From Apodospora peruviana (lineage: Eukaryota > Ascomycota > Sordariomycetes > Sordariales > Lasiosphaeriaceae): a stretch of 64,000 nt of DNA. The notes beneath the pieces are model-generated. The model saw nothing but the letters and a program-made list of their open reading frames with translations, made no database searches and had not been told where the DNA came from. Location of the stretch: NCBI GenBank assembly GCA_033439685.1, contig JAUEDM010000006.1, positions 1,178,001 to 1,242,000 on the forward strand, written 5' to 3'. The position numbers were made by a program, and so were the translations under genes. This document shows, one piece after another, positions 43,932 to 55,146 of the stretch. How positions within the stretch are numbered: position 1 is the first letter of the stretch; each line of letters opens with the position of its first letter.

Positions 43932-46594
43932 ATGATACCAGGACAAGTCCTCCTTCGGCCGATGGCCAGACCACCCGGTCTATGCGCATCGATCCTGGCG
44001 ACGACGAGATGCAGTCCCGCGCTGCGTAGACCGGCCCGGAGCATCCCTGCTGCACGTCTCTGGAAAAGCACAGTCACCGAGGGCGAGAAGAGTGGGCATA
44101 TTGCTGCTGCACCTCACGAGTCCATCCTGTTCTTTGACAGTAAGACAAATGTCCTATATGAATGAGTTCACTCTGCTGACACGAGTAACAGACTTGTTCC
44201 CGTTGAGAGTCGGCCCTCTCATTCTCTGGCGCCCATGGCAAACTGATCGCGACCTCACTGAGCTGCTCAAAAAGTTTGAGAACTCGTCTCTTGGCGCGCT
44301 TGATCCGATCAACTTGCTGAAACGGGCGATATCGGACAAAGTGCCCATCAAAGTGACCGAGATTATTCCTCGGCTGAAGGATGGTGGCGCGTTTGTCAAA
44401 TTCACATATCCCAGCGACACATCGGCGACAGAAGTACAAGGTAAGGAGTATCTCCTTTGGTTGTACATGCCTGTTTCTCACAAAACCTCTAGAAAAACTG
44501 GCCGCCGCACTTGAGCAAAAACCAGTCAAGCCCTGGTTCAGTCCCTGGCGCAGTGTCAAGTCTGGCCTCGTCGAAGGTGTCCCGTGGTTGGAGGACTTGT
44601 ATCGCCTCCCCAAAAGCCGTATCAGAGTCGAGTTCGTACCTGCCACCGACACCGAGAATCCCGCGGAGCTTTCCCAGGAGACTTTGTACAGTCTCTTCCG
44701 CAAGTATGGCAAGATCGGCGAGATCACATCGCAACCTTCCGACTCCAAGGTCAATCCGAGGTTTGCCTACGTCGACTTTGTTCTGGTTCGAGACGCAATC
44801 ATGGCCAGGAACTGCCTCCACGGGTTTGTCCTCCGCGAACAGGGCAGCAAGGCCGCTACTAGACTCCGCCTGTCCTACGAGCAACGTGTCAAGGCTCATC
44901 ACATATGGGATTGGTTCACAAGCCATCCAAGGATCGTCTTTCCCCTGGTCGCCGCCTTTCTAGCAGCCTTTACCGTCGTCGTCTTCGATCCGATCCGCGA
45001 ATTCTTTGTCAAGGCTCACGTACAAAAGACGTTTGAGTTTACAAACAGCAGACTGTACAAGTGGTTCAAGAGACAGACCTCGGATATTCTCACCTTCCGC
45101 AAGCGCAAGGGCGAGCAGGCTGGGCTCAACGCACTATTCAGCCACCGGAAAGAGCTGATCGAGAGCATCGAGAACGCGCTGCTGGAAACAGTGGACACCT
45201 TTATCGTTGTCCATGGGCCGAGAGGCTCTGGAAAGAGGGAGTTGATTCTCGACCAAGTTCTCGAGGGGCGGAAAGACGTATTGGTGCTGGACTGCAAGCC
45301 AATCGTGGAAGCTCGGGGCGAGGCCGGAACTATTAGGAGACTTGCACTCGAGACTGGGTACAGGCCAGTGTTCTCCTGGGCCAACAATATCAGCAGCATG
45401 GTTGATCTTGCTGTTCAGAGTACGACGGGTGTTAAGGCTGGCTTCTCTGAGAACCTCGAATCACAGGTGGTCAAGATCCTCCAGACCACTGCTGCAGCCC
45501 TAAAGGAGGTCGCGTTAGAAGGTCAGAAGAAGGATGAGAAAGATGCACACCTCTCTGAGGATGCCTACCTCGAGGCGCATCCGGAACGAAGGCCGGTTAT
45601 TGTCATTGACAACTTCCTTTACAAGAGCGAGGACAAGAGCATCATCTACGACAAACTTTCCGACTGGGCCGCCGCACTTGTCCAGTCCAACATCGCCCAT
45701 GTCATCTTCCTAACCAACGACGCCTCGTACTCCAAGTCACTATCCAAGGCGCTCCCGGACCGCGTTCTCAATCAGGTTACGTTGGGTGACCTGTCTCCGT
45801 CGATCGCGAAGAAATTTGTCCTCTCCAACCTTGACTCTGATGAGGACTCTACGGACAAGAAGGACAAGGAAGCGGAGGACGCACCGACCGCAAGTGCTGA
45901 GAAACAGCGCCGACAAGACCTACAGGAACTGGACGAGTGCATAGAGGCGCTCGGAGGTCGTCTTACAGACCTGCAAGTCCTTGCACGCAGGCTGAAGATT
46001 GGCCAAAGTCCAAAGAAGGCTGTCTCTGAGATCATTGAACAGAGCGCTTCGGAGATCTTGCGCATGTTCTTGCTCAGCAAGACCGCCGAAGGAGGAGACA
46101 AGAAGTGGTCTACCGAGCAGGCGTGGTATCTCATCAAGGAGATTGCCGGTAAAGAGAGTCTTCGGTACAATGAGGTGCTTTTGGCCAACACGTTTGCTTC
46201 TTCTACCACATCTGCAGCAGCGGACGGCGAGTCAGCTATTGAAGGGCTCGCCAACGCCGAATTGATCACGGTGAAATCGCACCACGGTCGGCCGCAGACC
46301 ATTCGCGCCGGTAAACCCGTCTACCAGGCTGCATTCAGAAAGCTTCTTGATGATCCTGTCGTCACGGCGAGGATGGACCTGGCAGTTTTGATGGAGCTGG
46401 CGAAGATTGAGGCCAAGGGGATCGACAAGGTCGAGACGGAGTTGAGCGTGCTTGGGTCGCTGCCGAGCCAGCCGAAACAGACGTATGAGCGGATTAATTA
46501 TCTGTTGGAGAAGCTGCAGGGCAGCCAGAGGAAGATTGCGCAGTATGAGAAGGAGATGGCTGGGTTGAAGACTGTTCTTTCGAGGGTGGCTTGA
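43932..46594 (+). CDS. YME2: Mitochondrial inner-membrane protein YME2
   Basis: Three exons, 43932-44139, 44192-44440 and 44493-46594, give 852 residues, typical for Yme2 (mitochondrial escape protein 2). It is an inner-membrane protein with a matrix RNA-recognition-like domain and an intermembrane-space AAA-like domain, needed for mtDNA and membrane organisation. Visible parts are an Arg-rich presequence (ATTRCSPALRRPARSIPAAR), the RRM-like region (RIRVEFVPATDTEN, TLYSLFRKYGKIGEI, RFAYVDFVLVRDAIMARNCL), a single transmembrane helix (RIVFPLVAAFLAAFTVVVF), then a P-loop VVHGPRGSGKRELILDQ with Walker-B-like PVIVIDNFLY. An acidic insert with KKDKEAEDAP and a C-terminal coiled coil follow. Confidence 0.94.
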
Positions 46595-46772
46595 TATCAC
46601 ATGGTGTTGTTTGGGTTTCGTGGCCATGACTGTTGTAAGATTATACCCTGATCGGCTAGCGATATCTTTACTCCTACATTATTCTTCAATATCATTATTA
46701 ACCGAGTTTCTCCGAGCATCTTTTGATTGTCTAAGGTATCTGCCTACCTACTTACCCTACTGGAGATAACCT

Positions 46773-48855
46773 TCAGGTTCTCCTACACAATCGTCCATTC
46801 TGCGTCGGAAAATAGGGAATCTGCCCCGTAATATACCAATCCTCCGACCCAACCGCCGTAGGGGCATAAAACAGACCCGTAGGATCATATTTCTGTTTGA
46901 GCGCGTACAGCTTGGGATAATTCTCGGCACCATAAAACGACGTCTGGAAATTCGGCTCGTTGATGTCGCCCTCGGCCATGTACGAGCCGCCTCCGGGGCT
47001 CACGGCGCGCCACCTCGCCATCCAGTCGTTGGTCAGCACCTCGCTGGCGGCGGCGATTTGTGCATCTGTGCCGTTGTCCGGGACTGCTGCGCCCGCTAGG
47101 ATAAAGAAGCCGGTCGAGTTGCGCCAGGCTGGGTTGACGGCGTTGTCTTGGCCTGGGTTGGGTTTTGGTCGGATGTTATATCCTACCAGGAAGCCGCCTT
47201 GCTCGATCACGTAGCGGACTGCGGCTACTGTGGCGTTTAGTTTTGACGGGGAGATGAAATTTTCGCGGGGAAAAAGGCGGGAGGCGGCGTGCCCCGAGGG
47301 GGAGCCGACTGCTTCTGGGGGAAAGGTGCCGTTGAAGGCTTTGTAGAGGGAGTCGTATTGTGTTATGTTGGGGGTTACGGGGATGCCGAGGGCTTGGAGG
47401 TCGTTCAGGAAGGGTGTTACCAGGGTTGTGAGTTGAGAGGAGGTCATGTTGCCGCCCCAGAAGGGCATGAACTGGAAAAAAAAATTTCCTGGGGCGAAGG
47501 CGCCAACCAGAAAATAGCCGTAGGCTCCCGCGGCGGTGAAGGCGTCGAAGTAGGTCATGTAGGCACGCATTCCTGACCAGAAGGTGTCGGCTGACAGGGT
47601 CGGAGAGGTGGCGAAGCCGAAGGTCATTGTTGTTACGGGGATTTTGGGGTAGGCCTTTATTGTTACTGATGTTACGACGCCGTATGTGCCTAACATTCAG
47701 TTATTGGTTAGTTGGGGGGTAGGAAAGAAAAGGGGGTGGATGATGGGGACGCACTGCCGCCGCCGCCGCGGAGGGCCCAGTAGAGATCTGGGTAGGTGTC
47801 TTTGCTTGCTGTGATGAATTTACCGCTGGGGAGAACGACTTCCAGGGAGAGGACCTAAATATGTTAGCATGTTGTGTGTCTGGGGTGTGTGTTCCGTACC
47901 TGGTCGGCACCCATGCCCACGAGTGTCGCCATGGGCGAATGTCCGCCTCCCGCAACATAGCCACCGGCAAGACCGACCGTCTATTGTATTTCCAAGTCAG
48001 TTTCAGCTTCATCCAGCCAAATAATCAAATACGTACTCGGCACTCGCCCCCGACAACAGTTACACCGTTCTGCTCGGCGGCTTGATACACCTCCTCCGTT
48101 ACCACCCCGGCGCCCAACTTGAACGCAGGTCCCTTGTACGATCTGCACCGATAATCAGAATAGAACTTGATATCCTTCAGCTTGTGCGTCCACACCGACA
48201 GCGAACCGGCGCCGATCGACTTGTCGGCAAAGTCGTGGCCCGTGTTCTTGACAACCAGCCGAATGTTTGCGTTGCGCGCAAAGTTTAGGGCAAGCTGGAT
48301 TTGTGAGACTTTGATCACGGCCACCGAGTAGGCAGCGTATCCCCCGAGCGTGCAGGTGTCGTTGTGAGGAAAACCCAGGCTCGGCGGCAGACAGGTCCGG
48401 CCCTGGAAGAGCGGGAACATGGCCGACGTCGGATCCTCGACATGCAGGTGCGGATCGCTCCAGTGGTCCGTCACGTACTGGCACATCGCCGGGTTAGTCA
48501 CGCCGGGCCAGTTGCTGTAGCACGGCGCCGCGAGCGGGACCGTTTGGATCAAAGCGCCGCCGAGGGTCGCATTAAACAGATTCCAGATCGGCTTGGCCGG
48601 CCATAGGGAATCTCCCGGGAAGAGTTTGCAAGCTGCCGGAGGTTTAAGCGCGGTGACTGGTGAGTCGGTCCCGAAGGCGAAGAGGTCTTTACCACTGGCG
48701 CCGGTGCTGGCTATGGCGGCGTCGGTGAGCTGTGTTGTTTCCCAGCTGAAGCGAGCTGCACAGGATGATGCTGCCGCCGGTGTACCACTTAGAGCTTGTG
48801 ATGCGACGTGCCCGGCCAGACCCAGGATGGTTCCTGAAAAGAAACTTGGAGCCAT
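46773..48855 (-). CDS. Secreted FAD-linked oxidoreductase with BBE domain
   Basis: Four exons, 48855-48037, 47980-47900, 47854-47755 and 47689-46773, give 638 residues. It starts with a secretion signal (MAPSFFSGTILGLAGHVASQ). The start at 48912 would put 19 polar residues before it and is less likely. The FAD-binding (PCMH) domain shows VVKNTGHDF, whose His usually holds FAD covalently, and GGECRTVGLAGGYVAGGGHS. In that second block the Cys sits where bicovalent enzymes attach FAD a second time (inference). The C-terminal berberine-bridge block ends NYPKLYALKQKYDPTGLFYA. Relatives oxidise sugars, alkaloids or polyketide intermediates; the substrate here is unknown. Confidence 0.91.
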
Positions 48856-50611
48856 TGTGAGGTTGTGGCACTCGGCGAGTTTCCTTGGAGATGGGGAGTG
48901 AGAGATAGTCAAACAAGACCGCCTCCTGAGCTCTTCAAGGTAGCCAGAGAAATATCCAGAGAGGGAAAACGAGCAAGCTATTTTATAGTGCTCCGCATTA
49001 GACCTTACTCCTAGCTAAAGGGCTGTCGTCTGCTTTCTTCCCCGTCTTGGCAGAAGTTTTCCAACCCGGCATCAGCAGTAACAAAACGTGGAGTTGGTGT
49101 GTGTATCTGCAAGGGTCCCGTCGGCCGACCATTATCTAATGGGAACCAATCGGCGAGGTTCTATGTTTCTATAACTTGCCGACACGATACTACCCTGCCT
49201 GTACCGCTTAACTGAAAACTCTGGTTTGCCCAGGATGTCACCATGCACGCCGTTGATAGTTTTCCGCTGACCGAGTGCATAATCCAAGCAGGCAGGTCAC
49301 TCTACCCTGTTTGTGTCAAGGTAAGAATATCCATGGGGCATATCCCGTACTCCTTACGGGTTAAGAAGAGCAGGCTATAAGCTATGACCCGGGAGGCCGG
49401 AAGGGTGGTTACACCACCCAGCTCGCTAATAAATAGAAATGCCCCCTGTGATCAACTGCAAAACCGGGCTCCTTGTGGCCGGCAAATGTCGGATTGTGGG
49501 CCGCCGTCCGGAATCCCCAAATCCATCCTAGCTTCGATGCAACCCAAGCAAGCCGGCCCGCACCAGCCCCCTGGATAAGGGATAGACGGCGAGGATGGTG
49601 GTCATGATCTTTGCCTGAATGGATGGGGTCAAGAGGGGTAGATTCGATATCACGTCTCTATAACCGGGAAGTTATGTAAGGGACAGGAGATGATGAAATG
49701 GCATGAACAAGACGATGCATGGTTTTCTTAGTATTGGTTTTCTTTCTTCATTCTAGCAAGCCACGCTAGAAACTACCTACTGTCAAATATCCGCACCTAT
49801 ATACAAATCGGACAAAGTCGGTGAAACCCTCCCCCCCCCCCCCCCCCCCCCGCTTATCATTCTTCTCCCCTTACATCATGATCCCAGTTGCATTGTCGCC
49901 TGTCGGCCCCAACAGGCCATGCCTGCAGAACACTCAATGCATGTTGGCAATTCAATTTATTGAAAATTTCAACACACCAACAGTCAGCTCGGTGAGTCGA
50001 GGAGTCGAGGCACTCTCCTTCTTCAGGAGGTCCGCTTCACTTCGATAGTGGTCATAACTGCAGGTCCACTGCATACCCGGCATGCCCCATGCATATGCCG
50101 GTGAGATGAGATTCCTCATCACTTACCATCCGCGTGGAAAAAGGCCAAAAAGTTGAATAATGATGGGTACAATAATCTACAAATGAAGTTGTCGTTTTGA
50201 TTATACGGACCCGGATTTTGCATGGTTTACAGTCGGGCCTTTTCTGTTGCCCCTCACCATGTGCCAGCTTTCCCCTTCATCTTCAGCCTTATCGTTTTAG
50301 GTCGTCATGATTCCCATTATCAGGTCCAGACTATCGTCATGATCCAACTGCTACAGTCTACCTGAAAGTGGCTATTACGAAGGACACCGATGAAAAGAAG
50401 CCAATCAACAATACCCCTATCCTCCATACAAGGTATTTCCTTAAGGCACCCACCTACCTTATATATTTTGTATTACTTTTGCGAAGTGGCCTCGAATCGA
50501 CAAAGCACCGTAACCAGCACCAGCAGAAGACCAACGAGTAGGTAGACAGCTAATAAACATTACACGCACATACTTCTTTATATTAATACCATAGGATCTA
50601 GTAGAGAGAAG
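48856..50611. other. Gene-poor region with simple repeats
   Basis: No gene is supported. A pure poly-C run of 21 bases lies at 49831-49851. A ~50-bp segment near 50080-50130 resembles 40690-40740. Confidence 0.5.
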
Positions 50612-51058
50612 ATGGAGTCCAAAACCTTCACAATTAAGATGACTATCCTGGCCGCCATAGCCTCGCTTGTGTTCGTATGCGTTTCGGTTCCGTCCTATAT
50701 CCACGGCCGGTTCCGGTTTGTCCTCTCATCGAAAGAAATTGCTGTGGAAGGCTTCGCTTACATATTACGAGGGCCTACTGGAGTTCATCAAGCATCGTCC
50801 CCGCTGACATTAAGTACCTAGTTCCAATCTCTCCCAAAGGCAAGCCACGACAATTGTAGCAAATTCCGGGGCGTATATGTCCTTGCATTACGGTTTAAAG
50901 ATGGCGAGGGGCCTATGATTTACATTGGGTCGGGAACTAAGTTTAAATTAAGGGCACGCATTCGACTACGACAGCACGCCCAATCTTCTCCTTTTCGTCT
51001 CCAACGTTTTTATCTTAAAATTCCCAATGCTCGGATTACACCATTCTACGGTAAATAG
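50612..51058 (+). pseudogene. GIY-YIG-family element, copy 4 (one in-frame TAG, best-preserved core)
   Basis: From ATG 50612 one frame runs to 51058 with a single TAG at 50819-50821. The N-terminus MESKTFTIK is followed by a hydrophobic helix (TILAAIASLVFVCVSV) and the family box FRFVLSSKE. After the TAG come the GIY-YIG core KFRGVYVLALRF (GVY for GIY, 50870), PMIYIGSGTKF (YIG at 50921-50929) and ARIRLRQHAQSS, with the Arg and His expected in this fold. The C-terminal part with the conserved Glu, present in copies 1 and 2, is missing here. GIY-YIG domains are small nuclease folds found in homing endonucleases, repair enzymes and mobile elements. A signal- or membrane-anchored form is unusual. 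Confidence 0.7.
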
Positions 51059-51297
51059 TACCTAGCTATCGAGTACTTTATAAAACCCTGTAAGATCCTT
51101 ATTTGTAATATCTTCAACGATCGGCTGCTAGCGCTTAGAATTATGTTTACAAGGCATCTTTTGCTACTTAAATAGGTATTCCAGGATTTTTACCAGGAGT
51201 CCTGAGAAGTCACCAGCTAGGATCTTTATAAAATACTCGATGGCTACTGTTTACCGGGGAATAGTGCATATGTAACAAACTTAAGCCACCTTACTAT

Positions 51298-52803
51298 CTA
51301 GATATACACATTCCCGTACCCATTGCCCGGTCCTCGTAGTACATCAGCTTGGACAGGGCTAACCACCGGCACGCCATTAAACTCAGCCGGCGGCTCCGGC
51401 ATGGGCATATCCCGCCAGATAGCCTGCAAACGCTTGGCTGTCCTCAGAAAATTCGCGCGAGCGTCAGGCCACCCTTTCGCAACCAGCTTGCCCCCGCGCT
51501 TAACCCACTTCCCGTCGACCAGCACGGCCTCGATGTCGCCGACGCTCGCGTGCAAGATGACGGCGGCGACGGGGTCGACCCAGCCGAGCAGCGCAGGCGA
51601 GTTGCCGTCCCAGATGACCAGGTCGGCCTTGGCGCCCTCGGCGATGATGCCGAGATCGGGCCTGCGCAGGGCGAGGCCGCCGTGACGGGTGGCGAGGAGG
51701 AAGGCTTGCTCGGCCGACATGGGGTTGCTGCGCGGCAGTTTGCTCTGCTCTAGCACGTCGAGGTAGCGTTCGTAGCGCGTTTGCTGGAGCCAGATCCGCG
51801 CTTGTGTGAGGATGTCGGTGCTGAAAGTGATGTGTGTGTCTATGCCGAGGGAGGCCTGGTCTTGGATGTTGTAGCTGACTGGGTGCGTCTGGCCGTAATG
51901 CATTTCCGATTCGGGGGTAATGGATATATATTGGTTGGTGGACCGCAGCAGGGCCGCACCAGCAGGGGTTAGGAATGAGGCGTGGGAGAAGACGATTGGG
52001 GTGGAGATATTGAGGTAGTTGAGCGCGTGGATGTCCTCTGGGGAGTTGTTAAACCCCCAAGGGCCCTGGAGGGAGTGGGTTGTAATGACCGAAACGTTGA
52101 GCTCCTTGGCGAGAGCCATGATCTTGTTAATCTCTGCGACGTTGGGGTTAGGTCCCCAGCCATCGTAGGCAATACCCAACGTGGTAGGCGAGTTTCTCAA
52201 CCCGGGTTTCTTGGCCATCTCCCGGATGACGGGGTAGAGATCCTCCACCGTCACCAAGCCAGTGATATTGGCAAAGGTGAAGCCCCAAAACACCCTCGCC
52301 CCGCTGTCGATACAGGCCTGGAGACCAGCCGATGAGGCATCTTTGGACCACGTGTGTGTGGCATGGTCGAGCGACGACGTGACGCCTGCGTTTAGGGCTT
52401 CGTATAGACCGGCGAGCTGGCTGTCGTAGACGTCGGTCGCGTTCCAGAAAAAGGGGGCCACGAAGGAACTGTAGCGGCCAAAGAACTCAATCAGGGTGGT
52501 GTTGGAGGCTATGGTCTTGAAGGCGGTCTGCCATCCGTGGCGGTGCGTGTCGATGAAGCCTGGCGTGATGATCTTGCCAGTGATATCAACGATCTCGGTA
52601 CCCGCGGGCACCTTTGAAGGAGCTGAAGTAAACACGCCCGTGATGCGGTCGTTGGTGATGAGCACGGAGCCACCGCGAATCACATTCAGCCCCTGTGTTT
52701 GCTTGTTGAAGGCTACGACTGTTCCACCTCGGAATAGTGTCGACGCCGCGCCCACCGCCGTAAGACACAAGGGCAAGATGGCGATTGCGTTGATAGGCCG
52801 CAT
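51298..52803 (-). CDS. Secreted metal-dependent amidohydrolase
   Basis: A single-exon 501-residue protein. The N-terminus MRPINAIAILPLCLTAVGAA is a signal peptide. The body is an amidohydrolase-superfamily TIM barrel of the cytosine deaminase / TRZ-ATZ-like group: GKIITPGFIDTHRHGW (metal-binding HxH), later His in VITTHSLQGP and PIVFSHASFL, and the catalytic Asp in ITFSTDILTQAR. A composite beta domain follows (EGAKADLVIWDGNSPALLG, then ASVGDIEAVLVDGKWV). Family members deaminate bases or hydrolyse ring chlorides and amides. Most are cytosolic, so export suggests action on an external substrate, which cannot be named. Confidence 0.9.
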   Translation of the reverse strand: MRPINAIAILPLCLTAVGAASTLFRGGTVVAFNKQTQGLNVIRGGSVLITNDRITGVFTSAPSKVPAGTEIVDITGKIITPGFIDTHRHGWQTAFKTIASNTTLIEFFGRYSSFVAPFFWNATDVYDSQLAGLYEALNAGVTSSLDHATHTWSKDASSAGLQACIDSGARVFWGFTFANITGLVTVEDLYPVIREMAKKPGLRNSPTTLGIAYDGWGPNPNVAEINKIMALAKELNVSVITTHSLQGPWGFNNSPEDIHALNYLNISTPIVFSHASFLTPAGAALLRSTNQYISITPESEMHYGQTHPVSYNIQDQASLGIDTHITFSTDILTQARIWLQQTRYERYLDVLEQSKLPRSNPMSAEQAFLLATRHGGLALRRPDLGIIAEGAKADLVIWDGNSPALLGWVDPVAAVILHASVGDIEAVLVDGKWVKRGGKLVAKGWPDARANFLRTAKRLQAIWRDMPMPEPPAEFNGVPVVSPVQADVLRGPGNGYGNVYI

Positions 52804-53226
52804 TGTTAAGTGTTCCGAATGAATTTAGAGAAAAGTGAGGAAAATCGAAGAACAGAATGACGCAGAGAAGCAGGAGTCTCGGGATATAGGTTCCTGAGCT
52901 ATCTAGCTGCTGAATCACGCCAGCTCCAGCCGTGCGGGTGCACCCTCTGCCTCCCGCAGTCGCATTATTGAGGGTTTATCGAGCGCCACAGCGAATAAGA
53001 GCATTTCCCGTTCCTGGGCACTGCCGCAAGGTATCCCATACATATGCAAACCCAAGAGCTCTACCCAATCAGAAAGATGGGAACTTCCATGGGCGGCCGC
53101 CCTGATTTCACACAGCGTCACACGGATACCGACCCTGGACTCTGCCAAGCAGGAACCTGAACTTAGCTAGCTGTCTTAACATCGACAATAGTACAAATTA
53201 TGGGAGGTTGTTCACCGCAGAGTTGC

Positions 53227-53265
<39 letters not shown>

Positions 53266-55146
53266 TACACCGCTATGCGCTTAGGCGTGTCGGACCCTCA
53301 AACTATTTACTGTACAGGAAAACCGTACCCTCACAGGTCGGGTGAAAAACCGGCACCGACAATCAAGGGACACATCAGTGACTGAGCCTGTGAATACAAA
53401 AGAAGAAGGCCTCCTGGCCTTGGATGGAGGGGGTCTTAAACCGCCGACTCCAACTCTAGCTTCCTTGCAAGATTGTACATTGGTAATCTTCCCGCGTCCA
53501 TCAGCCAGCTCAGGATCCTTCTCGTTATCCGTGCAGCTGGAGGATCAATATCCTGGAGGACAGAGTGAAAGTCCCGTCGAGTCCGAATCTCTGCTCTTTC
53601 CCATCTTCGGCTCAACGGTGACCCAGAGTTGCAAATAAAGATGCCCCGAACACCTATAAGCAAAGCCGAGCTGAACGACAGTCTCGCCAAGATGGGATTT
53701 AACTCGTCTTTCATGGACCGCCACAACGATATTAAGTGGTCTAGCCATGTTTTCCACTTCGGGACACTGGGCAGATGAGATACACGACTTTAACCTGCAA
53801 TTGCCATCACATCCACATCCCACACATCATCGGTATCTATCGCCAAAGCCGGTTGGAAAGTCAGGGGATGGATTCCGAGGCGGCAGTCGGAGGACGGAGA
53901 ATACGACGAGGCCATTGTCGACCTCAGTCGTTTCAAGACGCTTACAACCAATACGTAGAATACCTACGACCCGGCATGTGGGATCGGCTTGTCGCTCAGG
54001 TACAGGACATAATGGGCCGGGAATTTCCCGTTAGTCATCTGGTAAAACCTTCTAGACCGATGAAGGCAGTTTGTCACATGTTGTGGCACTACCCTACTCT
54101 CCCAACAGACAAGAATGACTACGGGCATGTAAACCCACCGATCTCATCCCCATGCGACATACGATGCCCAAATCCAGCCAGGTGCCCTAGGAGGACACAT
54201 TTGGCCAGGAATGGCCGAGAATTTCAATTATCATCATCTACTCCTACAAGCTCCGGTTTCCCTTATCTTTAGAAAGCCCGCCGGTAACATTTTATCCAAA
54301 CTTATCACTAATAACCCATCCTATCTTATCGAAATAGTAAGCCGAACAGGTCTTACTTCGAAGATATCGCAATATAAACTTATTATTATTGTGACGAGCC
54401 AGTGCAATGACCCAAACCATTACACCAAACCCCCCTCAATCGCAAAAGGATGTCAGAATACCAAAGGTGTCAGCCTTTGGAATTCCAATGGGTAATATAC
54501 CGTTGACGGTCGCAATCAATGCAATCAAGGCTCAATCGCACCGATCGTCACAGCTACTATTTAGCGTAGAATGGTGCACGTTGCGAAGGGCTCGGACAAT
54601 GACTAATCCTAATCAGGTCTTGGTAATACCTCGTACATGTATGTTGCTCAGTAAGACACCATTCGTAGTGGCGCACAGTTGAAGTGATGTGCTCGATGCA
54701 GGCAGCACTTTGCTTTTGCTTCTTAAGGGTGTGTTATACAAACCTATGCTGCTACGAATCGCTGTCTAGAGCCTCCCTTCTAACCAACATCACTCTAGGC
54801 AACTTCAATGGCCTCAAGGCAACCGAGACAGCTGCCGGAAGCCTTCAGTATTTACCATCTCCTCGGGCTGTAGCTCGGTAGCTGCATCGTGTAACCACTA
54901 CTGCAGCGTTGGGAGAGAGTTTTATCGGGAGTGGAAACACTTGACACGACATCTCGAGTAATAATAACAGTCAGCTTACAATAATAATATTATGTCCTCA
55001 TGACCTCTTTTAACCACATCAACTAAATGACAGCGGATTTGTTCAGCTTGATCAACCTTACTTCGACACCCAGTCTCGTGGATTTCATATTGCACTTTAT
55101 GATTAATATCTCCTAATTAACGTCCACTTTCACGACCCTTGACAGC
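52804..55146. other. Gene-free region with microsatellite
   Basis: 2.3 kb without a convincing gene. It holds an (ATT)11 run at 53231-53263. A 165-codon frame from 53775 contains a helical-looking stretch (SFQDAYNQYVEYLRPGMW) but no family match and is not called. 54230-54900 is AT-rich and may be an old repeat remnant. Confidence 0.45.

Noticed and set aside
53775..54272. 165-codon forward ORF
   Set aside because: One helical-looking stretch but no family match, and the rest is low-quality sequence; not enough to call a gene.
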